DNA from: Hymenobacter volaticus | GTDB taxonomy: Bacteria; Bacteroidota; Bacteroidia; Cytophagales; Hymenobacteraceae | Assembly: GCF_022921055.1 (NCBI RefSeq) | Contig: NZ_CP095061.1 | Location: forward strand, 3,697,501-3,761,500 | Direction: 5' to 3' | Length of the DNA stretch: 64,000 nt | In this document: positions 1 through 8,714 of the stretch, piece after piece | Layout of the letters: every line of letters starts with the position of its first letter | How positions within the stretch are numbered: position 1 is the first letter of the stretch | Made by a program: the position numbers and the translations under genes | Notes under the pieces: generated by a model | The model's input: the letters and a program-made list of their open reading frames with translations, nothing else | Databases searched by the model: none | Told to the model about the DNA's origin: nothing

Positions 1-148
1 ATTGGTGGCCCTGGCTGAAATTCAAATCAGTACCTCGTTAGCTAAACAAATAAACCGGGATTTTAGCACTAAACAGCTGGAGAAGGCCCAAGTTTTTGCC
101 GCCAGCCCCGCCGGGCTTTGCCATAGCTTTAGTTGTCTGAAAAGATGA

Positions 149-730
149 TCAGGTCGTGCTTGGGCTCAACCACTTCGGGACTTCTACGGGCACATAGGCC
201 AGCATCTGGTCGATGATGCCATTGGGAGTAGGGTCGTTGAGAAGTTGCTGGCGATTTTCGGCGCGGAGCAGGCCTTCTTGCACCATGTGGTTGAGGGCGC
301 GGAGCAGGTGGTCGTAGTAGCCTTCCACGTTGAGCAACCCGATGGCCTTACGGTGCAAGCCGAGTTGGCCCCAAGTCAGAACCTCGAATAGCTCTTCCAA
401 CGTGCCGTAACCGCCGGGCATGGCCACAAACCCTTCCGCCAAGTCAGCCATCAGTAGTTTACGCTCGTGCATGGTCTTCACGATGTGTAGCTCGGTCAGA
501 CCATTGTGGGCTAATTCCTTGTTGGCCAGGAAATCGGGGATGACGCCAATGGCTTTGCCGCCGTGCTGCATGACGCTGTCGGCCACTGTGCCCATCAGCC
601 CCACGCGGCCGCCGCCGTACACCAGCGTCATGTTCCGCTCAACCAATAAGCGGCCCATTTCATGCGCTTGTTGGGTGTAGATTTCGTTGGTTCCGGCGCT
701 GGAACCGCAATAAACAGCTACGCTTTTCAT
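149..730 (-). CDS. LOG-family nucleoside monophosphate phosphoribohydrolase (TIGR00730)
   Basis: Cytosolic LOG-family protein. Family members hydrolyse nucleoside 5'-monophosphates (cytokinin ribotides in plants, AMP-like substrates in many bacteria) to free base and ribose 5-phosphate; the substrate here is not decided by sequence. Visible are the Rossmann-like start VAVYCGSSAG, the phosphate-binding YGGGRVGLMG near residue 40 and the family signature PGGYGTLEE near residue 105, which carries the catalytic Glu. The length of 193 residues is normal. I start at ATG 730 because MKSVAVYCGS fits the family start; a TTG nine bases upstream is in frame but adds only three residues. It lies downstream of argS on the same strand with a gap of about 156 bp, so co-transcription is possible but not shown. 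Confidence 0.88.
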   Translation of the reverse strand: MKSVAVYCGSSAGTNEIYTQQAHEMGRLLVERNMTLVYGGGRVGLMGTVADSVMQHGGKAIGVIPDFLANKELAHNGLTELHIVKTMHERKLLMADLAEGFVAMPGGYGTLEELFEVLTWGQLGLHRKAIGLLNVEGYYDHLLRALNHMVQEGLLRAENRQQLLNDPTPNGIIDQMLAYVPVEVPKWLSPSTT

Positions 731-886
731 GGGAAACAATCTTTCGGGGGCCGCAGTATACAGTTGGGCCTCCTATTTAGGAATGGGAGATTTATTGAAG
801 CGACAAGCCCTCACCGATTATGCAATTGGCAAGGGCTTGTGTTAAGAACATTCGGCAAGAGCAGAAGAATGGCTCTACCCCAAATG

Positions 887-2680
887 CTACATCCGCTCTG
901 GAACTTGGATGCCTAGCAGCCCCATGCTACTCTTGATGGCGCGGGCCGTTTGGGCAGAAAGCGCAACGCGGAAAGCTTTCTTCGCCGCATCAGGCTCAAT
1001 GAAGATGGGCACTTCCGTGTAGAAGCGGTTGTAGGCCTTAGCCACATCATACGCATACTGCGCTACCAAAGCCGGCGACTGCGCACGGGCAGCTTCCGCC
1101 ACCACGGCAGCATAGCGGCCTAGCTCCTGAATCATTTCCCGCTCGGTGTCGTGTATCTCCGTGAGGCTGGTCAAGGGGGCATCCACCCCTACGCCTTGCT
1201 CGGCAGCTTTGCGCAGAATGCTGGAAATACGGGCGTGGCTGTACTGAATAAAGGGGCCAGTGTGGCCTTCCAAGCTCACCGATTCTTCGGGGTTGAAGAG
1301 CATCCGCTTCTTGGGGTCCACTTTCAGCAGGTAATACTTGAGTGCCCCCAAGCCGAGCATGTGGAATAGTTGCGCGGCTTCTTCTTCTGATAGGCCTTCA
1401 ATCTTGCCTTTTTCCAGTGTGGCTTGCTTGGCAGCTTCCACCACTTCGCGCACCAGCTCGTCGGCGTCTACTACGGTACCTTCCCGGCTTTTCATCTTGC
1501 CCGACGGCAAATCTACCATGCCGTAGCTGAGGTGATAAATAGCATCGGCGTAGGGTTTGCCGAGCTTGGCCAACACCGCCTTTAGCACCTGCATGTGGTA
1601 GTTCTGCTCGTCGGCTATGACGTAGACCGACAGGTCGTAGTGGAAATCCTGGTACTTCAGCTCGGCTGTGCCTAGATCTTGGGTGATGTAGACGGAAGTG
1701 CCGTCGGCGCGGAGCAGCAGCTTCTCGTCGAGGCCTTCGGCTTGCAAGTCCACCCACACCGAACCGTCTTCTTTCTTAAAGAACACACCTTTTTGCAAGC
1801 CTTCCTCCACCCGCTCCTTGCCAAGCAAATAGGTCTGCGACTCGTAGTAGAACTTGTCGAAATTGACGCCAATGTTCTTGTAGGTTTCGTCGAAGCCTTC
1901 GTACACCCACCCGTTCATCTGCTTCCACAGGCCTACCACTTCTTCGTCGTTGGCTTCCCACTTCAGCAGCATGTCTTGCGCCTCCAGCATCAGCGGAGCC
2001 TTCCGCTTGGCTATGTCGGTGGCTACGCCCTCCGCTTCCAGTTGCTTTATTTGCTCCCGGTAATGCTTCTCGAACAGCACGTAGTACTTGCCTGCAAGGT
2101 GGTCGCCCTTGATACCGGCACTCTGCGGCGTTTCACCTTGGCCATACTGTTGGTAAGCCAGCATCGACTTACAGATGTGAATACCCCGGTCGTTGACCAA
2201 ATTGGCTTTGGTGACCGTCGCGCCGGTAGCTTTCAGTATCTCGGCCACCGAGTAACCGAGGAAGTTGTTGCGCAGGTGGCCTAGGTGTAGCGGCTTGTTG
2301 GTGTTGGGCGACGAATACTCCACCACCACATTCTGCGGACCGCCAGTAGCTACGGGTGCGCCATCAGGCAATTGCCGCAACTGCTCGAATACAGTCAGCC
2401 ACTGCGCATCGGCAATTTCCAGGTTCAGAAAGCCTTTCACTACGTTGAAGCCCTTGACAGCCGGCTCGTTGGCCACCAGCCACTCCCCTACCGCCTGCCC
2501 GATTTGCTCGGGGCCTTTGCCTAGGGATTTGGTGAACGGAAACGTAACCAGCGTGAATGAGCCGGCAAAGTCTTTGCGCGTCGGCTGCAATACGAGTTGG
2601 GCGGTGGGCACCTCAGTGCCAAATACATTTTGAAAAGCCACGCCGAGCGCAGTTTTGAGGGTCTGTTCGAGTTGTTGCAC
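887..2680 (-). CDS. argS: Arginyl-tRNA synthetase (class I)
   Basis: Charges tRNA-Arg with arginine in the cytosol. The 597-residue protein has the ArgS-specific N-terminal additional domain (about residues 1-90), the class I HIGH-type motif as HLGH within NTNKPLHLGHLRN near residue 135, a KMSKS-like loop GKMKSREG near residue 395, and a C-terminal DALR anticodon-binding helical domain ending in SSMGLLGIQVPERM, the usual ArgS terminus. The start at 2680 is GTG; no ATG lies close by in frame and the N-terminal LEQTLKTALGVAF fits family starts, so I keep it. No frameshift or missing motif is seen. Confidence 0.97.
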   Translation of the reverse strand: MQQLEQTLKTALGVAFQNVFGTEVPTAQLVLQPTRKDFAGSFTLVTFPFTKSLGKGPEQIGQAVGEWLVANEPAVKGFNVVKGFLNLEIADAQWLTVFEQLRQLPDGAPVATGGPQNVVVEYSSPNTNKPLHLGHLRNNFLGYSVAEILKATGATVTKANLVNDRGIHICKSMLAYQQYGQGETPQSAGIKGDHLAGKYYVLFEKHYREQIKQLEAEGVATDIAKRKAPLMLEAQDMLLKWEANDEEVVGLWKQMNGWVYEGFDETYKNIGVNFDKFYYESQTYLLGKERVEEGLQKGVFFKKEDGSVWVDLQAEGLDEKLLLRADGTSVYITQDLGTAELKYQDFHYDLSVYVIADEQNYHMQVLKAVLAKLGKPYADAIYHLSYGMVDLPSGKMKSREGTVVDADELVREVVEAAKQATLEKGKIEGLSEEEAAQLFHMLGLGALKYYLLKVDPKKRMLFNPEESVSLEGHTGPFIQYSHARISSILRKAAEQGVGVDAPLTSLTEIHDTEREMIQELGRYAAVVAEAARAQSPALVAQYAYDVAKAYNRFYTEVPIFIEPDAAKKAFRVALSAQTARAIKSSMGLLGIQVPERM

Positions 2681-3222
2681 GGAAAAGCGGAACGCTGAAA
2701 AGAAGCTAAAACAGCTTCGGGAAGATGAATTTCAGGAGACGAAAAGGCGGGTGATGCGTAAGCTGCATCTTGCGCCGATGGCTAGCAAGGCCCTATATAG
2801 CCTAGGTGTCTGGCGGAGCAAGCGTGGCTTACGCTACAGTCGTCGTTGATTTCGGTTCCGGAAAATCTGCTTCATAAGAAAGGAACGGGCAGCCGCGCCG
2901 GGCTTCCACTGCTGCAAAGGTAAAAACCCCAGCCGGATGCAGACGGAAAAAATAGCACAAGCTGATATCTGCTTTTCTGCTACTAAATTCTATTAATGCT
3001 TTCTGAAGAGGGTAGTAAAGTCAAACAGGATCTTTGTCATTACCACAAGAACGTCAGGCTGAGCGGAGCCGAAGCATCTCGCTCGCATCGTTGAACTAGT
3101 TTGGCAACATCAGCACGCGAGATGCTTCGACAAGCTCAGCATGACGTTCTGATTGTTGAATGCCAACTTGCGTGGATATCTATTTTAGGAGGCATAGCAG
3201 GCAATTGCGGGAACTAAAGCTA
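2681..3222. other. Intergenic region with a dispersed-type inverted repeat
   Basis: This 542-bp stretch lies between the arginase stop and the argS start. It contains the inverted repeat listed separately at 3048-3150. No convincing gene was seen; the open frames here lack recognisable protein signals. Confidence 0.6.
3048..3150. repeat. Imperfect inverted repeat (REP-like) with about 34-bp arms
   Basis: The left arm 3048-3082 and right arm 3117-3150 are near-complementary. Both carry AGAACGTCA at the outside and GAAGCATCTCGC at the inside; differences cluster in the middle, GGAGCC against TTGTC. The loop is 34 bp. The arms contain the GCTGAGC...GAAGCATCTCGC core typical of dispersed intergenic repeats I know from Hymenobacter-type genomes. 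No second copy was found in this window. It sits between argS and the arginase gene, outside both. Confidence 0.75.
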
Positions 3223-4197
3223 TTACCTGCTCACCACTTCATCCATGCGCAGGCGGCGCTCAATAGCATCGGTAGCTTTTTCCAGGATGTTGAAAGCGTT
3301 GTTCGCCATGGTGTTTTCGTTGTCGAGAGTGGGGTTGATTTCGCCCATCTCGAAACACACTACCCGCTCGTTTTCCAGCAGGTCTTGGCACAGGTTTTCA
3401 CCTTCCGACAAGTACAAGCCGTCGGCTACGGGCGTACCAGTGCCCCGGCTGAAACTTGCGTCGAGGCTATCTACATCAAAGGAAATGTACACCATGTCGC
3501 AGAAACGCAGGTGCTCATAGATTTCGCGGGTAAGTTGGCGGGAACCTTTCTGCTGAATTTCGGGCAGGCGAATCCAGCGGATACCCAGGCGCTCAATCAG
3601 CGCTTCTTCTTCAGGCTCGGTGTCGCGGACGGCCACATACACCAAGTGTTCGGGGCGCAGGCGCGGGCCGGGCACGCTCAGGTTTTTGAGGCGCTGCCAG
3701 AAGAATTCAGTTTCCTGGTCGGGCTGTTGGCGCTGGCATTCGCGGTTGTCTTCGGCCAAGGACGCGGCCAGTGGCATGCCGTGCACATTGCCCGAGGGCG
3801 TGGTATAGGGCGAGTGGATGTCGGCGTGGGCATCAATCCAGATAACGCCTAGCGTTTTGTTCGGATAGGCGGCCTTGATGCCGGCAATGGTGGCGTTGGC
3901 GCTGCTGTGGTCGGCGGACAGCACCAGCGGAAACTCTCCGAAGCGTAGCGTCTGCTCGACGGCGCTGGCCACGGCCCGCTGCACGGTGTAAATCGAGTCG
4001 ATGTGGCGGGCGTACGGAAAGAGGTTGGGCTCAAAGAGCACATGGTTTAGGTCGGGTACGACAACCGAATTAAACCGGCGGAAGTAGTCGCACCCTTTGT
4101 TGAGGCAAGCCACCTTCAGGGCATCAACGCCCATACTAGCGCCTCGGGTACCGGCTCCGAGTTCGGACCGAACTTCCAAAAGCTTGATGCGTCGCAT
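3223..4197 (-). CDS. Arginase-family ureohydrolase (probable arginase)
   Basis: Predicted manganese ureohydrolase, probably splitting L-arginine to ornithine and urea in the cytosol. Visible metal-site motifs are ADHS (for the family GDHS) near residue 115, DAHADIHSP near residue 142 and SFDVDSLD near residue 235. The GNVHGMP loop resembles the arginase SGN-HG loop rather than the agmatinase one, which is why I favour arginase. EINPTLD near the C-terminus is the usual family helix. The length of 324 residues is typical. It starts at ATG 4197, divergent from an arginine decarboxylase 360 bp away, so the two arginine-consuming routes face each other. Agmatinase or formimidoylglutamase remain alternatives. 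Confidence 0.85.
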   Translation of the reverse strand: MRRIKLLEVRSELGAGTRGASMGVDALKVACLNKGCDYFRRFNSVVVPDLNHVLFEPNLFPYARHIDSIYTVQRAVASAVEQTLRFGEFPLVLSADHSSANATIAGIKAAYPNKTLGVIWIDAHADIHSPYTTPSGNVHGMPLAASLAEDNRECQRQQPDQETEFFWQRLKNLSVPGPRLRPEHLVYVAVRDTEPEEEALIERLGIRWIRLPEIQQKGSRQLTREIYEHLRFCDMVYISFDVDSLDASFSRGTGTPVADGLYLSEGENLCQDLLENERVVCFEMGEINPTLDNENTMANNAFNILEKATDAIERRLRMDEVVSR

Positions 4198-4556
4198 ATT
4201 ACATAGCAGAAAAAAAGTTAGAGTGGTTTATATGCTGGCCGATTGACGACGGGACACAGCCCGGTCAGGCTTGGCGACGACGGACCTTCCGCCGGGACCA
4301 ACGAACATAGCACAACCAAAACCCCATGGGAGGGGTATCTTTGCGGGTCGCAAGTTCGACAAAAGCCGTCGAGTTTAGAAATTCAACCTCAGCGGCCGTT
4401 TCCTCCAACCTCATCGGTTCACCTGCCCTCGCGAATGATCTTATTATTATCCGCCGAACAAGTCCTAGCAACGGCGTGTTCACGCGTGAGAAAGCTCCTT
4501 CGTTGACTGTTCAGGATAACAGTTACCCTTATAAAAGCCTCCCCTAAAACCCTTCA
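4198..4556. promoter_or_regulatory. Divergent intergenic region between arginase and arginine decarboxylase
   Basis: This 359-bp region separates two divergent arginine-metabolism genes. A Bacteroidota-type -7 element TATCTTTG is seen on the plus strand at 4336-4343, without a clear -33 TTG at the expected spacing. If used, it would give a leader of about 205 bases before speA. Small open frames here have no recognisable content. Confidence 0.35.
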
Positions 4557-5954
4557 ATGGATACCTATCACGACCTGATTTCCCAAACTTTCGACTTTCC
4601 GAGCCAGGAGTTTAGCGTAGAGCAGAACGAACTACGCTTTCACGACATCGATCTGATGGCTCTGGTAGAAAAGCACGGTACGCCGCTGCGCATCGCCTAC
4701 CTCCCCCGCATAAGTTCCCAAATTCAGCGCGCCAAGCAGTGGTTCAAAGAAGGAATCGAGCAGACTGGCTACCAGGGGCGCTACTCTTACGCCTACTGCA
4801 CCAAGGCGTCGCACTTTTCATTTGTGGTAGAAGAAGCCCTCAAAAACGACGTGCACATCGAAACCTCGTCGTGGTTTGATATTAGCATCATTCGGGCCAT
4901 GCACGCCAAAGGCAAGGTCTCCAAAGACACGTTTATCATCTGTAACGGCTTCAAGCCCGAAGAATACAAGCAAGAAATTACCGACCTCATCAACGACGGG
5001 TTCGTGAACTGCATGCCCATCCTGGATTCGCCGAACGAGGTGCAGTACTACCACGACCACGTGCGGGAGAAGTGCAACCTCGGCATGCGTCTGGCCTCCG
5101 ACGAAGAGCCGCGCTTCCAGTTCTATACGTCGCGCCTCGGCATCCGCTACGCCGATGCCATTCCGTTGTACCAGCAGCGCATCAAGGACGACCCGCGCTT
5201 CGAGCTGAAGATGCTGCACTACTTCATCAACACCGGCATCAAGGACACGTCGTACTACTGGTCGGAGTTGAGCCGCTTCGTGCACAAGTACTGCGAACTG
5301 CGCAAGGTCTGCGACACGCTGACCACCATCGACATTGGGGGCGGCCTGCCCATCCAGACCTCGATTCAGCCCGAGTACGACTACCCCTATATGATTGCCG
5401 AGGTGCTGCGCACCATCAAGCGCATCTGCGGGGAAGAAGGCGTGCCGGAGCCAGACGTTTTCACGGAGTTTGGCATCTTCACGGTAGGCGAATCGGGCGC
5501 TACTATTTACTCTATTCTGGACGAGAAACTTCAGAACGACAAAGAGTTGTGGTACATGATTGACGGCTCGTTCATCACCAACCTCCCCGACACGTGGGCT
5601 CTGAACCAGCGCTTCATTATGCTGGCTCTCAATGGCTGGAACAAGCAGTACAAAAGGTGCCAGTTGGGTGGTCTGACCTGCGATTCACAGGATTATTATA
5701 ATGCTGAGAAGCACATATATCAGGTTTTCTTGCCCGAGCGCAAACCCGCCGACGAGCAGCCCTTGTATGTTGGTTTCTTCCATACCGGTGCTTATCAGGA
5801 AAGCTTGAGCGGCTACGGCGGCATCAAACATTGCCTAATCCCGGCTCCTAAGTTGGTAATCTTGGATCGGGATGAAGACGGTACGTTAACTGACCGCGTG
5901 TTTGCTGAAAAGCAAGACAGCGCTTCAATGATGCGCATCTTAGGTTATCAATAA
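4557..5954 (+). CDS. speA: Biosynthetic-type arginine decarboxylase (PLP, alanine-racemase fold)
   Basis: Predicted PLP-dependent decarboxylase making agmatine from arginine, the first step of polyamine synthesis by this route, in the cytosol. The 465-residue protein starts the barrel at about residue 35 (KHGTPLRIAYLPRI) and carries the PLP-lysine region YAYCTKASHF near residue 85, the glycine-rich phosphate loop IDIGGGLP near residue 260 and the CDSQDYY motif near residue 380, whose Cys and Asp belong to the second active-site half. This short form without the long E. coli SpeA insertions is usual in Bacteroidota. ATG 4557 fits the family start. A strong hairpin terminator follows at 5967. 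Carboxynorspermidine or diaminopimelate decarboxylase are less likely relatives. Confidence 0.88.
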   Translation: MDTYHDLISQTFDFPSQEFSVEQNELRFHDIDLMALVEKHGTPLRIAYLPRISSQIQRAKQWFKEGIEQTGYQGRYSYAYCTKASHFSFVVEEALKNDVHIETSSWFDISIIRAMHAKGKVSKDTFIICNGFKPEEYKQEITDLINDGFVNCMPILDSPNEVQYYHDHVREKCNLGMRLASDEEPRFQFYTSRLGIRYADAIPLYQQRIKDDPRFELKMLHYFINTGIKDTSYYWSELSRFVHKYCELRKVCDTLTTIDIGGGLPIQTSIQPEYDYPYMIAEVLRTIKRICGEEGVPEPDVFTEFGIFTVGESGATIYSILDEKLQNDKELWYMIDGSFITNLPDTWALNQRFIMLALNGWNKQYKRCQLGGLTCDSQDYYNAEKHIYQVFLPERKPADEQPLYVGFFHTGAYQESLSGYGGIKHCLIPAPKLVILDRDEDGTLTDRVFAEKQDSASMMRILGYQ

Positions 5955-5966
5955 ATAAAGTAGTTA

Positions 5967-6005
5967 ATTTTCCAGCGGGACGGCTTGGCTGTCCCGCTGG
6001 AAAAT
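5967..6005 (+). terminator. Terminator after speA
   Basis: A perfect 15-bp stem (5967-5981 with 5991-6005) and a 9-base loop begin 13 bases after the speA stop. The stem ends in A/T runs, so it can work in both directions. Confidence 0.85.
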
Positions 6006-6054
6006 CCTATTTTTGAGGCTGATCTTCTTCTATAAAATTCAATTCAACTACTTG

Positions 6055-6213
6055 ATGATGAAAAAGCTACTCCTTTTGGCTTCCGTAGCCGTTTTGGGTT
6101 TAAGCGCATGCAACAAAACGCAGTGCCCGGCTTACTCTAGCACGAAAGCCGCCAACCGCGTCTCTACACCTATTACAGCCTCAACGGCTACTACTCCCGC
6201 AGCCCGTCAGTAA
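6055..6213 (+). CDS. Very small lipoprotein with CPAYSSTK motif (copy 1)
   Basis: A 52-residue predicted lipoprotein of unknown function. It begins MMKKLLLLASVAVLGLSAC, a lipoprotein signal peptide with lipobox LSAC, leaving a mature peptide of about 34 residues that starts CNKTQCPAYSSTK and ends in a Thr/Ala-rich tail TTPAARQ. Two adjacent ATG codons at 6055 and 6058 can start it; upstream in-frame codons would put charged residues before the signal peptide. It is flanked by a terminator on each side and so is probably monocistronic. A second gene with the same layout follows at 6423. The function is not recognised. Confidence 0.75.
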   Translation: MMKKLLLLASVAVLGLSACNKTQCPAYSSTKAANRVSTPITASTATTPAARQ

Positions 6214-6251
6214 GCCCGAGTAGAAAATACTATTCCGACTTTCGGAACCTA

Positions 6252-6290
6252 AAAAGGTCAGCTTCTGCTTTATGCGGAAGCTGACCTTTT
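6252..6290 (+). terminator. Terminator after first mini-lipoprotein
   Basis: A 14-bp perfect stem (6252-6265 with 6277-6290), extendable by three pairs to a 5-base loop, ends in a T-rich tail. Confidence 0.85.
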
Positions 6291-6422
6291 GCTTTTAGGC
6301 CTTTAATGGGTATCTTCAGAAGGTCAGAACAATTTCGGGGTTTCGTTAACGTTACCTTCACAGAAAGCGTTAGTGTATAGCCTTTTGACCTGACTCAAAC
6401 ATTCAATAATTTGCATTTATAT

Positions 6423-6575
6423 ATGAAAACAGCTCTGCTTTTTGTTGCTTTAGGCCTTGCAGGTCTTAGCTCTTGCACCACCAAGTGCCCTGCTTACAGC
6501 AGCACCAAACCCGCTACGCATGTAGCTTCGTCGGTTACGGCGAGCGTTGCTCAGCCTACTGTAGCGCGGCAGTAG
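6423..6575 (+). CDS. Very small lipoprotein with CPAYSSTK motif (copy 2)
   Basis: A 50-residue lipoprotein, too short for usual ORF cut-offs, that I translated by eye. It starts MKTALLFVALGLAGLSSC, a signal peptide with lipobox LSSC, and continues CTTKCPAYSSTKPATHV to a VARQ terminus. It matches the gene at 6055 in length, in the CPAYSSTK motif and in the ARQ end, so the two are tandem paralogues. It has its own terminator at 6593-6636. The function is unknown; the conserved Cys of CPAY after the lipid-bearing Cys is the only obvious functional residue. Confidence 0.72.
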   Translation: MKTALLFVALGLAGLSSCTTKCPAYSSTKPATHVASSVTASVAQPTVARQ

Positions 6576-6592
6576 CAAGCACGTTGTTACGA

Positions 6593-6636
6593 AAGCAGAA
6601 AGCCGACCTCTCGTTGTAGAGGCCGGCTTTCTGCTT
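6593..6636 (+). terminator. Terminator after second mini-lipoprotein
   Basis: A 19-bp stem (6593-6611 with 6618-6636) with one mismatch and a 6-base loop. It also lies 17 bases beyond the stop of the convergent HAD phosphatase gene, so it may serve both. Confidence 0.85.
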
Positions 6637-6652
6637 CTTAATGCCTGTTGCT

Positions 6653-7195
6653 TTAGCTGGCTCCGATTATCGAGCTAGGTACAGAGTTTAGAATTAGCTG
6701 CACAGCCGCTGGCAGATCTTTCACCCGGGGTTGATAGGCTATTGTTTCTTCCTCACCGACTAGGATGCTGTGCACGCCGGCTTTTTTACCGGCTTCCATA
6801 TCCCGGTACCGGTCGCCCACCATCCAGCATTGCGCAGGGTCGAGGTGAAAGCGAGCCAACGCTTTCTCCAGCATCAGCGAATCAGGCTTGCGGAGCAGCG
6901 ACTCCGAAACGCTCGGGTGGGCTGGTGCGAAATACAGCGCATCCAGCAAATTGCCGCAGACAGCTTGCAATTTGGCATGACACGCCTGCACGTCGGCGGC
7001 TGTGTAAAGCCCTTTGGCAATACCGGCTTGATTGGTGACGACGATTAGGTAGTAACCCGCCCGCTTAAGCTGCGCCAGACTTTCGGGTACGCCTTCCATG
7101 ACGACGAACTTATCAGGCTGCCACACATAGTCCCCGATTTCATGGTTCAAGACGCCGTCTCGGTCCAGGAAAACGGCTTTGTTGGTTGCAGGCAT
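6653..7195 (-). CDS. HAD-IIIA family phosphatase (GmhB/HisB-N-like)
   Basis: A cytosolic HAD phosphatase of 180 residues, related to D-glycero-D-manno-heptose 1,7-bisphosphate phosphatase. HAD motif I is FLDRDGVLN (residues 9-17), motif II VVTNQAGIAKG near residue 52, and motif III/IV MVGDRYRDMEAGKKAG near residue 125. The zinc-loop cysteines that GmhB normally carries between motifs II and III are not evident (the segment reads APAHPSVSESLLRKP), so the exact substrate is uncertain. A heptose role would fit hldD elsewhere in the window. It is divergent from hemG, whose start is 146 bp away. Confidence 0.8.
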   Translation of the reverse strand: MPATNKAVFLDRDGVLNHEIGDYVWQPDKFVVMEGVPESLAQLKRAGYYLIVVTNQAGIAKGLYTAADVQACHAKLQAVCGNLLDALYFAPAHPSVSESLLRKPDSLMLEKALARFHLDPAQCWMVGDRYRDMEAGKKAGVHSILVGEEETIAYQPRVKDLPAAVQLILNSVPSSIIGAS

Positions 7196-7340
7196 GGCAA
7201 TGGGTGGGTGAAACGCGGAATTTTAAACCAAAACGAAGTGCGAAGTTGGTTGTTTTCTTTGTTCCAAGACGGAAAGCCTCTGTCCGAACAAAAATGTGGT
7301 GCAGCTTTGCACTCGCAGTTTCACCACTTACTTCTTCCCC

Positions 7341-8708
7341 ATGACCATAGCTATCCTAGGCGGCGGTATTTCGGGCCTTACGCTGGCATGGCAGCTGCAG
7401 AAAGCCGGCATAGCCTACGACTTGTTTGAAGCCGAAGCCACGCCGGGTGGCTCCCTAGCCTCAGTGCAGCACCAAGATGGCTATTTGTTGGAAACTGGCC
7501 CCAATTCCTTGCAGCTAAGCGACGAGCTATTGGAATTGATAACCGAGCTAGGCTTAACCAACGAAATTCAGGATGCCGCCGAAGTAAGCAAGCACCGCTA
7601 CGTGCTGCGCAACGGCCGTTACCAGCAACTTCCTAGCTCGCCGCCCGCTCTGCTTACCAACGGTTTTTTCAGCTGGAAAGCGAAGTTCAACATCCTACGG
7701 GAGCTGAACCGCCCCGCCGCCCCACTCGACCCCAACGAAACCGTAGCCGCTTTTTTTCGCCGCCGCTTCGGCCCCGAGATTGTAGACTACGCCGTCAATC
7801 CGTTCATTTCCGGCATCTATGCCGGCGACCCGGCGCAACTCCTAGTTCACAAGACGTTTAGCAAAGTGGCGGCTCTCGAGCAACAATACGGCTCCGTGCT
7901 ACGTGGCTTAGCCAAATCCGGCGGTGGTGCTGGCCGCCGCCGCATTATTACGCTGCGCAATGGCATCCAGCACCTCACCGATACGTTGGCAGCGCGCCTC
8001 ACTCACCGTCACCCCGGCCAGCGGGTGCAAGCCTTACACCGCACCGCCGATGGCCGCTACCAAGTACACACCTCGGCGGGCTCCAATGGCGGCTTTGCTT
8101 ATGATGCGGTAGTGCTGTCAGTGCCGGCTTTTGCGGCTGCCCCTTTGCTGCAACCGCACTTTCCGGAGGCCGCGGCGGCGCTGGCGGCAGTTAAGTATCC
8201 GCCGATGGCCGCTGTTTATACCGCCTACCGCCGCGAGGATGTGGGCCATCCGCTCAATGGATTTGGGGCGCTTAACCCCAAAGTGGAGCGCCCTTACGCC
8301 GCGGGCAGCATCTGGACCAGTTCTATCTACCCCAACCGGGTACCCGCCGGGCAGGTGCTATTCACGACTTTTGTGGGTGGCGCGCAATACGAAGAGCACG
8401 CTCTGCAACCGGAGGCCACGCAAAAAGCGGCGGTACATGAGGAACTGAGCCGCTTTTATGCCATCAAAGCCAAGCAGCCTATCTGGCAGTACCGGTACTT
8501 ATGGAAAAAGGCCATTCCGCAGTACGACCAGCACATTGTAGCAGCCCACGCCACTACGGATGCTTTGCAGGCGCACGGCATCTGGAGCGTGGCTAACTGG
8601 CGCGGCGGCGTAGGCGTGCCCGACTGTATCCGCCACGCCCGTACCATTGCGGAGCAGCTAGTAGCTGTTAGTAAGCAGCCTCAGCAGCAGCCATTGCCTT
8701 CCGCCTAA
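7341..8708 (+). CDS. hemG: Protoporphyrinogen/coproporphyrinogen oxidase, HemY-type
   Basis: An FAD-dependent oxidase acting late in haem synthesis, oxidising the porphyrinogen ring. The 455-residue protein opens with the dinucleotide-binding motif MTIAILGGGISGLTLAW and the FAD-ribose acidic residue in LFEAEATPGG, then ETGPNSLQ typical of this family, and closes with a second FAD segment GVGVPDCIRHA. The open frame reaches back 15 residues, but only ATG 7341 puts the Rossmann strand at the N-terminus. Whether it makes protoporphyrin or coproporphyrin cannot be decided here. A long terminator separates it from the convergent DUF4097 genes. Confidence 0.9.
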   Translation: MTIAILGGGISGLTLAWQLQKAGIAYDLFEAEATPGGSLASVQHQDGYLLETGPNSLQLSDELLELITELGLTNEIQDAAEVSKHRYVLRNGRYQQLPSSPPALLTNGFFSWKAKFNILRELNRPAAPLDPNETVAAFFRRRFGPEIVDYAVNPFISGIYAGDPAQLLVHKTFSKVAALEQQYGSVLRGLAKSGGGAGRRRIITLRNGIQHLTDTLAARLTHRHPGQRVQALHRTADGRYQVHTSAGSNGGFAYDAVVLSVPAFAAAPLLQPHFPEAAAALAAVKYPPMAAVYTAYRREDVGHPLNGFGALNPKVERPYAAGSIWTSSIYPNRVPAGQVLFTTFVGGAQYEEHALQPEATQKAAVHEELSRFYAIKAKQPIWQYRYLWKKAIPQYDQHIVAAHATTDALQAHGIWSVANWRGGVGVPDCIRHARTIAEQLVAVSKQPQQQPLPSA

Positions 8709-8714
8709 AACACT

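Noticed and set aside
2..148. Open frame of 48 codons at the left edge on the plus strand
   Set aside because: It could be the end of a gene outside the window, but the residues show no recognisable feature, so it is not called.
3160..3852. 230-codon plus-strand frame opposite the arginase gene
   Set aside because: Antisense shadow of a clearly conserved gene; no family features.
4265..4483. 72-codon minus-strand frame between arginase and speA
   Set aside because: No signal, domain or start context; overlaps the likely promoter region.
5072..5563. 163-codon alternate frame inside speA
   Set aside because: Arg/His-rich shadow of a conserved gene in the same strand.
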